This document shows, piece after piece, positions 26,565 through 34,478 of a stretch of 64,000 nucleotides of DNA. Under the pieces are notes generated by a model. That model did not search any database, had not been told where the DNA came from, and was given only the letters and a program-made list of their open reading frames with translations. Position 1 is the first letter of the stretch, and every line of letters starts with the position of its first letter. Source of the stretch: Fimbriimonas ginsengisoli (GTDB lineage Bacteria > Armatimonadota > Fimbriimonadia > Fimbriimonadales > Fimbriimonadaceae); contig JACOSL010000004.1 in assembly GCA_016179045.1 (NCBI GenBank), forward strand, positions 1 to 64,000, read 5' to 3'. The position numbers and the translations under genes were made by a program.

Positions 26565-26987
26565 ATGCCCGTCCCCGAGCTGTTTGAAATCGTTCTGCGC
26601 GTGAAAGACGTGGCCGTCTCTGCCGCCTTCTACCGAGAGGCGGTCGGGCTCACGCCGCGCTGGGAGCCCACCGAGGACTGGGCCGGGTTCTGGTGCGGCG
26701 ACCCCGCCTCGAAGAAGTGGCTGGGCCTCAATAAGCGGGACCTGCTCTTCGAGGAGCATTCGCCCTTGCCCGAGGGCGCCCGCTTTGGGCCGGTGCATTT
26801 CGCTCTCTACCTGCCGCCCGATCAAATCGAACCTGCGCTGGCGCGCCTTCGGGGCTATGGGGTCGAAGTGCTGGGCCCGCACCGATTCAAATCGAGCGAC
26901 TTCCACGGGCTGTCGTACTACTTCTACGACCCCGACGCGAACCTGGTGGAGTTCTGGTTCCCCGAGCCGAACGCCGCCCCGCGGTAG
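26565..26987 (+). CDS. VOC-family (glyoxalase/dioxygenase-like) protein
   Basis: 140 aa from ATG 26565. Two beta-alpha-beta-beta-beta units of the vicinal oxygen chelate fold: ELFEIVLRVKDVAVSAAFYR at the start and HGLSYYFYDPDANLVEFWFP at the end, the latter with the metal-ligand Glu of the DPDxNxxE motif. Substrate unknown. The open frame extends upstream to 26334 through repeat A, but the domain begins at 26565. Confidence 0.88.
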   Translation: MPVPELFEIVLRVKDVAVSAAFYREAVGLTPRWEPTEDWAGFWCGDPASKKWLGLNKRDLLFEEHSPLPEGARFGPVHFALYLPPDQIEPALARLRGYGVEVLGPHRFKSSDFHGLSYYFYDPDANLVEFWFPEPNAAPR

Positions 26988-27099
26988 CCACCGACTGCAT
27001 AGGTCGCGTCACCTCCCGCTCGTCACTCTTCGCCAGTCGCCGGGCTCGCCCGGGCGACGCTGCCCCCAGGTATCCTGGACTCCGCTTTCGGGCGGCTAT

Positions 27100-27174
27100 G
27101 GGCGGTTAGCTCAGCGGTAGAGCACTACAATGACACTGTAGGGGTCACAGGTTCAAATCCTGTACCGCCCACCA
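27100..27174 (+). tRNA. tRNA-Val(GAC), CCA encoded
   Basis: A complete cloverleaf: acceptor GGGCGGT/ACCGCCC, D stem GCTC/GAGC, anticodon stem CTACA/TGTAG around loop ATGACAC (anticodon GAC, preceded by T33), T arm ACAGG-TTCAAAT-CCTGT, discriminator A and genomic CCA. It reads GUC valine codons. Partial copies lie within the next 4.2 kb. Confidence 0.96.
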
Positions 27175-27660
27175 CTTCTCAGGTTCAAAATGCATCCGAG
27201 AATAGGGTGCAAAATGGTTCGCACGCCGCGTAGCTATTGAACCTAGATGACCCCTACAGTCCAAGCGAGACGGATGCAGGGTCAAGCCTATCCTGTACGG
27301 CGATTCAATGAATCTTTTTGAGAGGTATGTCCCCAGTCGGGAGAGCCCCAGAGATGGGGGTCATGTAAGTTCTGATTTGAATCTGGGGATGATAGTCAAG
27401 GGGGATTGATCCCACGGTGACACCCGTAGGGGTCACATGTTCAGATTGCGCGGAATAGGGTTGAAGCTCGTCGGTCGGTTGGAACCGATTGAACCTGGTT
27501 GAGCACGAAGTTCCCCGTGCAACTCGATCCGCGAAGTGGTATGGAGCGGCAGGGTCGCCAGGCCGCGTCTTCTCACCGCTGCGGAGTTCTAACCTGCTGG
27601 CCCCCCTTGAGTCAGTGGCAGAAGTTGACCCGTGACGGGGGATTGGCGTAAGATGGCGGC
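27175..27660. other. Non-coding stretch with degenerate tRNA-Val fragments
   Basis: No gene seen. About 27235-27265 is an inverted partial copy of the tRNA anticodon-to-T-arm part (TGACCCCTACAGT reverses ACTGTAGGGGTCA). About 27414-27449 is a degenerate direct copy (TGACACCCGTAGGGGTCACA). Both suggest repeated recombination at the tRNA 3' end. Confidence 0.7.
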
Positions 27661-28647
27661 ATGGTTGGCTCGCTGGTTCTTACTCTTCTGGTCGGCGGTC
27701 AGATGAAGCATCGGGGTATGCAAGTCAGTCCCAGACTGCCTACCTTTGCGACGCCGCACGTCGCTACCATCTCGGTGAAGCCGAGCCAGACCGATTCCGC
27801 GATCGACCAGTTCGACAGCCCGCATCTCGCCTACATCAATGAGACCGGCCAGCTCCGCAACCAATTGGTCGTGTTTCTGCCCGGCACGGGTGGGACACCG
27901 GCCAAGTTCACGGCATTTTGCCAACTCGCCGCTGCATACAACTACCATGTCGTTTGCCTGATGTATCCGGATGCCACGCCGGCCGACGTCGTGAGCAAAT
28001 CGAGCGACAAGAACGCTTTCCTGAACTTTCGCTTGGAGATAATCGAGGGTAAAGACCTTTCAAATAAGGTGTCGGTCGATCGAACGAACTGCATCGAGAA
28101 CCGCCTTATCAAGCTGCTTCAGTATTTGGGCAAGAAGCGCACCGGCGATAATTGGGGCCAATACTTAACGTCGGACGGAGATATAGACTGGTCGAAGATC
28201 GTCATCGCCGGAATGTCGCAGGGAGCGGGCAATGCGGCGCTCATCGCGACGCGCCACAAATGCGCGCGGGCTGTACTGTTCGGAGGGCCGAAAGATTTCG
28301 ACAAGGCAGCGAACACTCCTGCCCCTTGGTACACGAAGCCCAAGACGCCGCTCAAGCGGATTTATGCGTTCGACAACGACCAGGATCATCAGGGCTGCAG
28401 CTTTCCCGAACAGCTCCAGAACTGGAAGGCTATGGGGCTGTATAAGTTCGGAAATCCCTACACTATTGATGGCGCGAAGCCGCCGTACGGCCATTCCCAT
28501 CTGCTGGAAACGAATTATCCCGGCACCACGACCCCGTCGGAAAGGGCACACACCTCGCTTATTACTGATGGCGCGTCGCCCCACGACTCGAAAGGAGGAT
28601 GGTTGTTCAGTCCCGTTTGGGGCTACATGCTGACAGCTGCCAACTAG
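27661..28647 (+). CDS. Alpha/beta-hydrolase-like protein, unknown substrate
   Basis: 328 aa. A beta strand and oxyanion-type motif (LVVFLPGTGGTP), a nucleophile elbow GMSQGAG (about 185-191), a strand-plus-Asp region (RIYAFDNDQDHQGC) and a late His (YGHSHLLETNYPG) make a plausible Ser-Asp-His set. The N-terminus is hydrophobic (MVGSLVLTLLVGGQ) and may be a short signal or anchor; ATG 27703 is an alternative start. First gene after the tRNA, with no partner on its strand nearby. Confidence 0.72.
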   Translation: MVGSLVLTLLVGGQMKHRGMQVSPRLPTFATPHVATISVKPSQTDSAIDQFDSPHLAYINETGQLRNQLVVFLPGTGGTPAKFTAFCQLAAAYNYHVVCLMYPDATPADVVSKSSDKNAFLNFRLEIIEGKDLSNKVSVDRTNCIENRLIKLLQYLGKKRTGDNWGQYLTSDGDIDWSKIVIAGMSQGAGNAALIATRHKCARAVLFGGPKDFDKAANTPAPWYTKPKTPLKRIYAFDNDQDHQGCSFPEQLQNWKAMGLYKFGNPYTIDGAKPPYGHSHLLETNYPGTTTPSERAHTSLITDGASPHDSKGGWLFSPVWGYMLTAAN

Positions 28648-28801
28648 CGCCTTGCGACAGAACGACAGCGGGTTACATACCTGCCAGATGCCCAAAAGGG
28701 ACCGGCGATTGCGCCCTATCCGCGCCGAGAACCTGGGCGAGACGAGGTTAGCAAGGTCGATTTTGAACCTACGGGCAGATGGTGAACGGCCATAGATGAA
28801 C

Positions 28802-28895
28802 ATGACACTGTAGGGGTCACAGGTTCAAATCTGGAGCGAAGCGACATCCCGCCGTAGGATAATGAGCGAGCGAATCGGGACTGTACCGCCCACCA
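28802..28895 (+). repeat. tRNA-Val 3' duplication interrupted by a 49-base insert
   Basis: 28802-28831 repeats the tRNA from its anticodon loop through the T loop (ATGACACTGTAGGGGTCACA, then GGTTCAAATC) without a mismatch. 28881-28895 repeats CTGTACCGCCCACCA. Between them are 49 extra bases (28832-28880) that begin TGGAGCGAAGCGACATCCCG and end CGAATCGGGA. The insert falls in the T arm, so no functional tRNA results. Confidence 0.9.
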
Positions 28896-28930
28896 TCCTT
28901 GTCTCAACGGAAGATTTAACCTACCGCGGA

Positions 28931-28936
28931 TATAAT
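28931..28936 (+). promoter_or_regulatory. Consensus -10 box of the hemoglobin gene
   Basis: TATAAT ends 7 bases before ATG 28944, with no Shine-Dalgarno between and no strong -35 at 17 bases. Transcription would start at or next to the ATG, giving a leaderless mRNA. Confidence 0.5.
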
Positions 28937-28943
28937 TCGTTCG

Positions 28944-29375
28944 ATGCCTTCGTTGTACGACGAATTAGGCGGATTTGACCGTATCCTTGCCCTGACTAGA
29001 CAGTGGCACAAGTTATGTCTGCAAGACCCGGTGGCGGCTCACCCGTTCGACCGTCAACTTCACCCGCAGCATGACGAGCGGCTTGCGGCATATCTGTCCG
29101 AGGCTTTCGGCGGTCCGGCGCTTTACACGGCCGGGTACGGAGACGAATCCCACGTACAACAATTGCACGCGTGCAACGGGCTCCACATCGAACTGGATGA
29201 GGCGTGTCTCGCTGCCTTCGAAGGGGCCCTGTTGAATGTTGGAATGATGGGCGAGCCGGCTCGCAGAGCATACGATTATTTCCGTCGGGCTACTGAAGCT
29301 CAGAGGGCGTGGGGCGACGAGGGGGCCCAAGTCCCCGCAGGGCTGCCATTTCGCCGTATCGAAGACGGAAGGTGA
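28944..29375 (+). CDS. Truncated hemoglobin, group II-like
   Basis: 143 aa. SLYDELGGFDRILALTRQWH at the start, FDRQLHPQHDERLAAYLSEA with the FGGP turn, and the proximal-His region HVQQLHACNGLHIELDEACL are the pattern of 2-on-2 globins (group II). These bind O2 or NO and usually serve in detoxification or oxygen chemistry. It lies alone in the accessory region and may be read from a leaderless transcript. Confidence 0.85.
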   Translation: MPSLYDELGGFDRILALTRQWHKLCLQDPVAAHPFDRQLHPQHDERLAAYLSEAFGGPALYTAGYGDESHVQQLHACNGLHIELDEACLAAFEGALLNVGMMGEPARRAYDYFRRATEAQRAWGDEGAQVPAGLPFRRIEDGR

Positions 29376-29508
29376 CCAGGGGGGTTTAACTCGCGTGCAC
29401 GGCGTCCGCTCCGAGATCCAGCGGCGAGCGCAGCGCCTCCGGGTTGCGGCCGGTCGCGATTGAACTCGGCGACTAAACGATGCGTGCCGAAATCAAGTCT
29501 CTCCTGGT

Positions 29509-29847
29509 GTGAAGAAAGCTCTCATAACGCTCGCCCTGCTGGTCGGATCCAACACCTTTATGAACACGGCGTGGTACGGCCATCTGAAATTCAAGAGCAC
29601 GCCGATCTTCCTCGCGATCCTTGCGAGCTGGGGCGTCGCGTTCCTCGAATACTGCCTCCAAGTCCCTGCTAACCGCCTCGGAAGCGATGTCATGAGCGTG
29701 ACCCAGCTTAAGGTGATCCAAGAGGTGCTTTCGATCGGCACCTTCGCGTTGTTCGCGTGGCTCGCTTTCAAAGAAAGGCCAACGCTGAACCAGTACGTGG
29801 CATTCGCATTGATCGTCGTCGCCGCCTATCTAGCGGCGAAACGATAG
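29509..29847 (+). CDS. DUF486-family small membrane protein (DMT-like)
   Basis: 112 aa, four predicted membrane segments, GTG start at 29509. NTAWYGHLKFK, ILASWGVAFLEYCLQVPANR and AYLAAKR at the end match the DUF486 pattern, a relative of small DMT-superfamily transporters. Function unknown. The region between the globin and this gene (29376-29508) shows nothing. Confidence 0.85.
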   Translation: MKKALITLALLVGSNTFMNTAWYGHLKFKSTPIFLAILASWGVAFLEYCLQVPANRLGSDVMSVTQLKVIQEVLSIGTFALFAWLAFKERPTLNQYVAFALIVVAAYLAAKR

Positions 29848-30020
29848 AGCCTACGGCATTGTCGTGACGGTCGCCACCTCAAAGTAGTTCACCAACGGCT
29901 GGTGGTCCACGAAGGTACCGTCCGTGGTAGCCCTGCGCCTTCGAGGCTGGAGTTGAAGAGGCCCGAAGGGTCCGGGAGCGGAGGCCCGTTGCGAAGGTCA
30001 TCTTCACGACATTGTTGTGC
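29848..30020 (-). pseudogene. DUF1801-like gene remnant
   Basis: On the minus strand, pieces in different frames read GPPLPDPSGLFNSSLEG and then TDGTFVDHQPLVNYFEV. The first matches the usual C-terminal LPDPSGLFNSSLEGN of DUF1801 proteins. There is no open frame or start; a decayed 3' fragment. The same family motif is left at 34352-34478. Confidence 0.5.
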
Positions 30021-30037
30021 GTCTCCCCGGTGCCGGA

Positions 30038-30521
30038 CTAATGCGGTGGCGCTTCAAGGATCTTCTTCCCGTGCTCGGCACAGGCTCGCATCGCGGCGTC
30101 GATATCGGGCGCGGATCCCCCCATCGCCGCCATATACTTGGGGATGAACCTCGCGAAGTTGTCGCCGGTCGCCAGCACAAAGAACGTGCCGTTCGTCTCG
30201 CTCACGCACTTGAACGTGTGGGGGGTATTGCGCGGCCCGAAAACCAGGTCGCCGCGGCCAACTCAGTGCGTATCGCCGCCAACCCGGAATTCAAATTCCC
30301 CATCGAGAATCACCCACAGTTCGTCTTCCAGCGAATGGACATGCAGCGGCGGGCCCCCACCCGGCTCGGTTTCAACGTGGTCGACCGAGAATTGGCCGCC
30401 CGCTTCTTCAGGGCTTAGCTTGGGGGTGGTTTGTTCCTTGCCGAAACCAGTCTTTATGCCTTCGCCGGCTCGAACGAACCTTGGCCCGGAGATTCTGTGT
30501 CGCTTCCAGCGTTTGGGACAT
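30038..30521 (-). pseudogene. Cupin-domain protein, broken by a frameshift and an in-frame stop
   Basis: From ATG 30521 the frame reads MSQTLEATQNL and is then shifted by one base in a C/G run (about 30486) into GPRFVRAGEGIKTGFGKEQT and the cupin motif GGGPPLHVHSLEDELWVILD. At about 30262-30265 a TGA follows GGDTH where a cupin would continue with Trp; the same frame then goes on cleanly (VGRGDLVFGPRNTPHTFKC) to TAG at 30038. One frameshift and one nonsense change, with the rest still recognisable, mean a recent loss. Confidence 0.75.
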
Positions 30522-30552
30522 GTGGGCGGTCTACCGGCGAGGCCGAGCTCGA

Positions 30553-31153
30553 TCATCCGGCCGCCGGTCGTGTCATGACCTTCGCCACCACCCAGTGGTG
30601 CATCCCCAGCCGCCGCACTCGGTTGAACCCTTCGCGCTCGAACATGGCCAGCGTCCCGCCATGCAGAAACGACGACGAGGTCTTGGCGCCCCTCTACATC
30701 TTCCGGATAAGCCTCCACAACCCCACCGCCAAGCCGGGCCATCTCATCCAGAGCGGCCGTAAGCGCCAGGTTCGCGACCCCGCGTTTGCGGTAACCCTTT
30801 CCGACGAAAAAGCACGTGATCCGCCAGTCCGGCGGTTCGCCGAGCCCCTCCTCATACTGCTTTCGGTGCTTGATGTTTTGCAGCTCGTCGGTTATCCCGA
30901 ACTGGCACCAGCCCACCGCCTCCTCTCCCTCGAACACCATCGCGGCCTGTGCTCGCCCCTCACCCACAAACCGCTCCTTCGTTTCGCGGGACGGCTTGCA
31001 CTGGCCCTTCGGACCCTTCGGATCGAGGTGGAACGAGATGCACCAACACCCGCCCCAGATGCCCCCGTTCGCCTCGACCAAGCGCTCGAACGCAGGCCAT
31101 GTGCTCTCATCGAGCAGCCGCATCGTGAACCCCGCCCCGGTCACAGGCTTCAT
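30553..31153 (-). pseudogene. GNAT-family acetyltransferase, frameshifted
   Basis: From 31153 the frame gives about 150 residues of a GNAT protein (MRLLDESTWPAFERLV, CWCISFHLDPKGPKGQC, FFVGKGYRKRGVANLALTAA with the acetyl-CoA loop). After EAYPEDVEGR (near 30690) it is off by one base; the next frame continues KTSSSFLHGGTLAMFEREGF, RLGMHHWVVAKVMT and stops at 30553. Dropping one C at about 30689 restores the gene. The shifted frame runs on into the neighbouring cupin remnant. A sequencing error is possible, but two damaged neighbours favour real decay. Confidence 0.75.
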
Positions 31154-31252
31154 TTCCAGACTCTATCACACCCTCGCCGGCTGCGCCCTTCGGGCACAAC
31201 TCCATCGCGCGTTTGATCGTTGGGTAGCGCATCCCGATGCCATCGGAAGTGT

Positions 31253-31316
31253 CGCAGGTTCAAATCCGGAGCGAAGCGACATCCCGCGCAGCGAATCGGG
31301 ACTGTACCGCCCACCA
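31253..31316 (+). repeat. Second interrupted tRNA 3' copy with the same insert
   Basis: 31253-31267 (CGCAGGTTCAAATCC) and 31302-31316 (CTGTACCGCCCACCA) are the T arm and 3' end of the tRNA. They are split by 34 bases (31268-31301) starting GGAGCGAAGCGACATCCCG and ending GCGAATCGGGA, a shorter form of the insert at 28832-28880. Upstream, 31226-31252 looks like a tRNA anticodon arm with loop ATGCCAT (anticodon GCC) and one stem mismatch. Confidence 0.85.
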
Positions 31317-31360
31317 CTAATTTGAGCCTGCACAGTACGGGCGCTCCGGCATAATCATGG

Positions 31361-32146
31361 ATGATGACAAGGCTGACGAGCCCCACATGGGTTATCACGA
31401 GATCAGACATTCCCCCGGGCTTTAGGGCGGTCACCCTTGACAACAGCGTGTTTGCGAGGTTCAACGACGATATCGAGAGTCTCAAGGCTCATCGACTTTC
31501 AGTGCCGCTACGACGAATTCTTGCTCTGATGGCCGACAATGCCCTACTCCAGAGCGCAAAGCTTCAATTCGTCGTGTCCCAAGCCATTTACTACGATCGA
31601 ATAGGCGACGAGCATCCCATCGCTGCGGCCGTTCGATTAATGGTCCCGTCCATGATCGCGCATTACGCCCCAGAGCACAGGAATGTCATTATGGAGTGGC
31701 CAGTGGCGCGGGTGGATTCGATGCTGTCCCGGTTGCCGCTCCCAAGGCGCACGAGGATTGTGTCACAGGATGGTCAGACCTTCCAACGACGAATGACGTC
31801 GATCAAGAAGCATGTGGGCACGGATGAAGAGGCACGCGCAATCTTTCGGCGCAATCCAGTGTTGCAAGTCCCGCTGTGCGTGTACGAGCCTGGCGAGGCA
31901 GAGGATCGGGCGGCGCATGCCTTCAGATACTCAAGCTTCTGCGCCGTCCCCGACAAGAGGATTGTCGATGTCTGTCACGTTGCCAGTCACCTGCGGTTTG
32001 CATCGGCTGGCGGCATCCTCGTTGCCGACGACAGGCACTTCAATCAGGCTCGTCTTGCTGCAATAGGGGTCAAGTGTATGAGCCCCGAGGAATTCGTGGC
32101 GCAAATTGACCCCAACGGCGACATTGCACCTGCGGAAATGTGCTAG
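31361..32146 (+). CDS. Hypothetical protein with a PIN-like C-terminus
   Basis: 261 aa. Near the start FRAVTLDNSVFARF offers an early acidic residue, and the C-terminal third (IVDVCHVASHLRFASAGGIL, VADDRHFNQARLAAIGVKCM, SPEEFVAQI) has the acidic residues and closing strand typical of PIN-domain nucleases. The middle is helical and unassigned. If a nuclease, it would be a long PIN-like toxin-type protein; no antitoxin-sized partner is seen. Start ATG 31361 (second Met at 31364 possible). Confidence 0.6.
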   Translation: MMTRLTSPTWVITRSDIPPGFRAVTLDNSVFARFNDDIESLKAHRLSVPLRRILALMADNALLQSAKLQFVVSQAIYYDRIGDEHPIAAAVRLMVPSMIAHYAPEHRNVIMEWPVARVDSMLSRLPLPRRTRIVSQDGQTFQRRMTSIKKHVGTDEEARAIFRRNPVLQVPLCVYEPGEAEDRAAHAFRYSSFCAVPDKRIVDVCHVASHLRFASAGGILVADDRHFNQARLAAIGVKCMSPEEFVAQIDPNGDIAPAEMC

Positions 32147-32284
32147 GCCGCGCGGGTTGAGGATCACGAACGCTCCATTTCTTTCAACGGTACAGGGCGC
32201 GATTTCTGCCTTCCCGAAGCGAGCCGGCGGACCAAGGCATGCGCGCTGAATCATCCGCGCAGGCGATCCTCTTGGCCTGACTGT

Positions 32285-33298
32285 CTATTCGGGCGCGCCG
32301 TAGAGGATTAGTTGAATCGGCCGATCGACGTCGATCGGATTCCCTTGGCTCTTGTTGGCGGCGTCCAGAAGCGCCTGGGGGCTTAGGCTAAATAGGATGA
32401 GCGACGAAATGCGGCTGGCTGAAGGATTGGACCTAATCCTGCCAATGACGTCGTTTGCTTGGCTCCCAGCCGCCGTGACCATGCGAACGGCAACGGCAGT
32501 TCCGTCATCCAGAAGGGCGTTCCCAGACGCCCGGAAGCTGCCCCGGCCATCGCCGACCACGGACGATGGATCGACTTCAAGGTCGAGCGTGGTGAAGTTC
32601 TCTATCTGGCCGCCGAAGAAACTCACTGTCACCGTTCCGGCGTCGTTCTTTACCTTGACCCGCGTCTTGCGCAGAATCGATGGTCCAGTAGCAGTTCCGA
32701 CGTGGCCCTTGAAATCTCCAGCCGACACCAGGGCGGAGAAGTCGTACTCGTCGCCGCCGTCTCTAAGCCCGGTCAGCGGGTGAAACTCGATGGCGTGATT
32801 GGGGTTCGAAGGTTCCTTCCCGTCGTCGAGATGCTCTGGCCAGATCCGCGGTACCCCTATGGCCGTCACCGAGCCATGTTTGGGTGGATCGAAGATCATA
32901 TCATTGCCAAATTTCAGCCAAACCTTATCGTCTTGCTGAGCATCCTTCGCAGTCGGGCGAACCTTCGATCCCGGAAATGCCATCGAACAGCAATTCATCG
33001 GCTCCAGGACCAGCCCGTCCGGGAAACCAGTGTAGTTTGGCGATCGTCCGCCGAGGTGCATCTCGCAATCCGCGTCCACGAGGTGCACTTTGGAGCGGCC
33101 CGCGAGCCTGACATCCGACATCGAGCTGATGACGCTCGCGCTCCAGGTCTGCAAATTAGAGAGGGGAATCTTGAACACTCTGGCAGGACCGATAGCCGTC
33201 GAAACATCCGACGTTGAAGGCGAGGACGCCGAATGGATGGCCTGCGTGGCGAACGCGAGAGCGAGCGGAACCGCGGCGAGTGCATGATGTGCTTTCAT
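32285..33298 (-). CDS. Exported protein of unknown function
   Basis: 337 aa. Signal peptide (MKAHHALAAVPLALAFATQA to about SAS). The mature part is beta-rich without a motif I can name (VHLVDADCEMHLGGR, KVWLKFGNDMIFDPP, VTVSFFGGQIENFTTLD). Upstream on the same strand are two small membrane proteins and a secreted protease; spacing of about 80 bases to the nearest allows, but does not prove, co-transcription. Confidence 0.6.
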   Translation of the reverse strand: MKAHHALAAVPLALAFATQAIHSASSPSTSDVSTAIGPARVFKIPLSNLQTWSASVISSMSDVRLAGRSKVHLVDADCEMHLGGRSPNYTGFPDGLVLEPMNCCSMAFPGSKVRPTAKDAQQDDKVWLKFGNDMIFDPPKHGSVTAIGVPRIWPEHLDDGKEPSNPNHAIEFHPLTGLRDGGDEYDFSALVSAGDFKGHVGTATGPSILRKTRVKVKNDAGTVTVSFFGGQIENFTTLDLEVDPSSVVGDGRGSFRASGNALLDDGTAVAVRMVTAAGSQANDVIGRIRSNPSASRISSLILFSLSPQALLDAANKSQGNPIDVDRPIQLILYGAPE

Positions 33299-33379
33299 TG
33301 TTGCCTCAGTCAGTTTTAGAGCGGCAGCCCCGATGGGTCGTAAGCTGTTTAGGTCGGTCGTACGCTCCTATGCGCCGGA

Positions 33380-33736
33380 CTAGGTTTCCTTAGGTGGCGT
33401 CTGCGGGTCGGGCTTGCTGAATTGGATTCCTTTGCTCACCAAGTAGGAGCTTGCGCTAATGCCCAGAAGGGTCAGGACCTCAGCGGGAATCGGGTTCGGA
33501 AACGCCGGCCCATCTTTACCGCCGACCGAAATCAGGAAGAAGGTCAACGAGATGACAAATGTGAAGATCAGCAGCTGCAGCCTGGACAGGCTGGCATCGC
33601 CCGTCTTCTCAGAGATCACCTTGCTCAAGTCAATCTTTCCCGCCCAGATCTGCCATAGAATCGTAAAGGCTAGGAGCGCGGTGAACGCCACGATGACCAC
33701 TCTTGAGGCGATGGTCAGACCTTTGTAGTCGAGCAC
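33380..33736 (-). CDS. Small three-segment membrane protein, paralogue A
   Basis: 118 aa. Membrane segments at about 10-30, 52-72 and 85-105. SLSRLQLLIFTFVISLTFFL and EVLTLLGISASSYLVSKGIQ are its landmarks. The gene upstream (33740-34096) has the same length and counterparts of both motifs. Three bases separate the two, so they are an operon pair. Function unknown. Confidence 0.7.
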   Translation of the reverse strand: MLDYKGLTIASRVVIVAFTALLAFTILWQIWAGKIDLSKVISEKTGDASLSRLQLLIFTFVISLTFFLISVGGKDGPAFPNPIPAEVLTLLGISASSYLVSKGIQFSKPDPQTPPKET

Positions 33737-33739
33737 GAT

Positions 33740-34096
33740 TTAGTTACCTCCCAATTGCTGCAGGGGCCGCAAGAGCGTCCACCCCTTGCCGCCCAAGTAT
33801 GCGGCGTTGCTCAGACCTAATACGTAAAGCGCTGGGTCCGGGAGCTTGGGCATCCCGCCAGTATGGTTCTGGGCCGCGGCCATGACGTATTCCATGGCGA
33901 TGGCAACAGTGGCGATCAGCAGTTGAACCTTGAGGGGGTTGAAGAAGGCGGTGCCGTCCCGCCGCCGCCCAAGAAACAATCCCTTGGCGTTGATTCGGCG
34001 CGTGAGAAGTTGAATCGCGATCGTGCCCGCGAGCGCCACAAGAAAGAGCAGCACCGTCCCCTGCGCTATTTCGGCGAGTACCTTGTACGCCATCAC
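33740..34096 (-). CDS. Small three-segment membrane protein, paralogue B
   Basis: 118 aa, same layout as 33380-33736: N-terminal segment, FNPLKVQLLIATVAIAMEYV in place of SLSRLQLLIFTF, and PALYVLGLSNAAYLGGKGW in place of the LLGIS...YLVSKG motif. Two related subunits of equal length suggest a heteromeric membrane assembly. No known partner nearby apart from an exported protein and a protease gene on the same strand. Confidence 0.7.
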   Translation of the reverse strand: MMAYKVLAEIAQGTVLLFLVALAGTIAIQLLTRRINAKGLFLGRRRDGTAFFNPLKVQLLIATVAIAMEYVMAAAQNHTGGMPKLPDPALYVLGLSNAAYLGGKGWTLLRPLQQLGGN

Positions 34097-34335
34097 CCCA
34101 ACGCCCGACCTTGCGACCTGCCAAGGCCGATACCCCCTAATCCGGGCGGGCCCAACTTACTGGACAAAGGCCCGCTTGAGTGCCTAAGATCAGTGTATAC
34201 CAAGATTTCGCTTTTGGCAAATCCCCTCGAGGAAGTGCTGACCATCGCTGGCTCAGTTCCTCCATGTACAATGCGGCTCCTGCCCTCTGGGCTCACCCCA
34301 GTCCGGCTCAAATCCCTCTCGGTCGTCTAGGCTCT

Positions 34336-34368
34336 CGTCCCCGTCCCGATCTTATCGGGATGAGGACG
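34336..34368. other. Strong stem-loop downstream of the protease gene
   Basis: CGTCC (34336-34340) and TCCCGAT (34344-34350) pair with ATCGGGA (34354-34360) and GGACG (34364-34368) around a CTT loop. No T run follows on either strand, so it may be a weak terminator or processing site. The surrounding gap 34097-34351 shows nothing else. Confidence 0.45.
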
Positions 34369-34478
34369 TGTTCCGTGCCACGGCGGCGCGAATGAGCGCA
34401 TTCAATGCCTTTTCCTCAATCTTGTCGCCCTCATGGAAATCGATGGCGCGCCTGGCGTTGCCTTCGAGGCTGGAGGAA
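34352..34478 (-). pseudogene. DUF1801 C-terminal remnant
   Basis: On the minus strand SSLEGNARRAIDFHEGDKIE and ALNALIRAAVARNTSSSR match the last ~40 residues of DUF1801 proteins. No start or upstream domain remains; the fragment abuts the protease stop at 34479. It is the second remnant of this family in the accessory region. Confidence 0.55.

Larger units (their letters stand above)
28648..28943. other. Gap holding an interrupted tRNA-Val 3' copy and a promoter
   Basis: No gene. It contains the interrupted tRNA copy at 28802-28895 and a consensus TATAAT at 28931-28936, seven bases before the hemoglobin ATG. Confidence 0.7.

Noticed and set aside
26003-26906. Minus-strand frames across repeat A
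   Set aside because: They contain the repeat twice as protein text and no domain; the repeat is non-coding.
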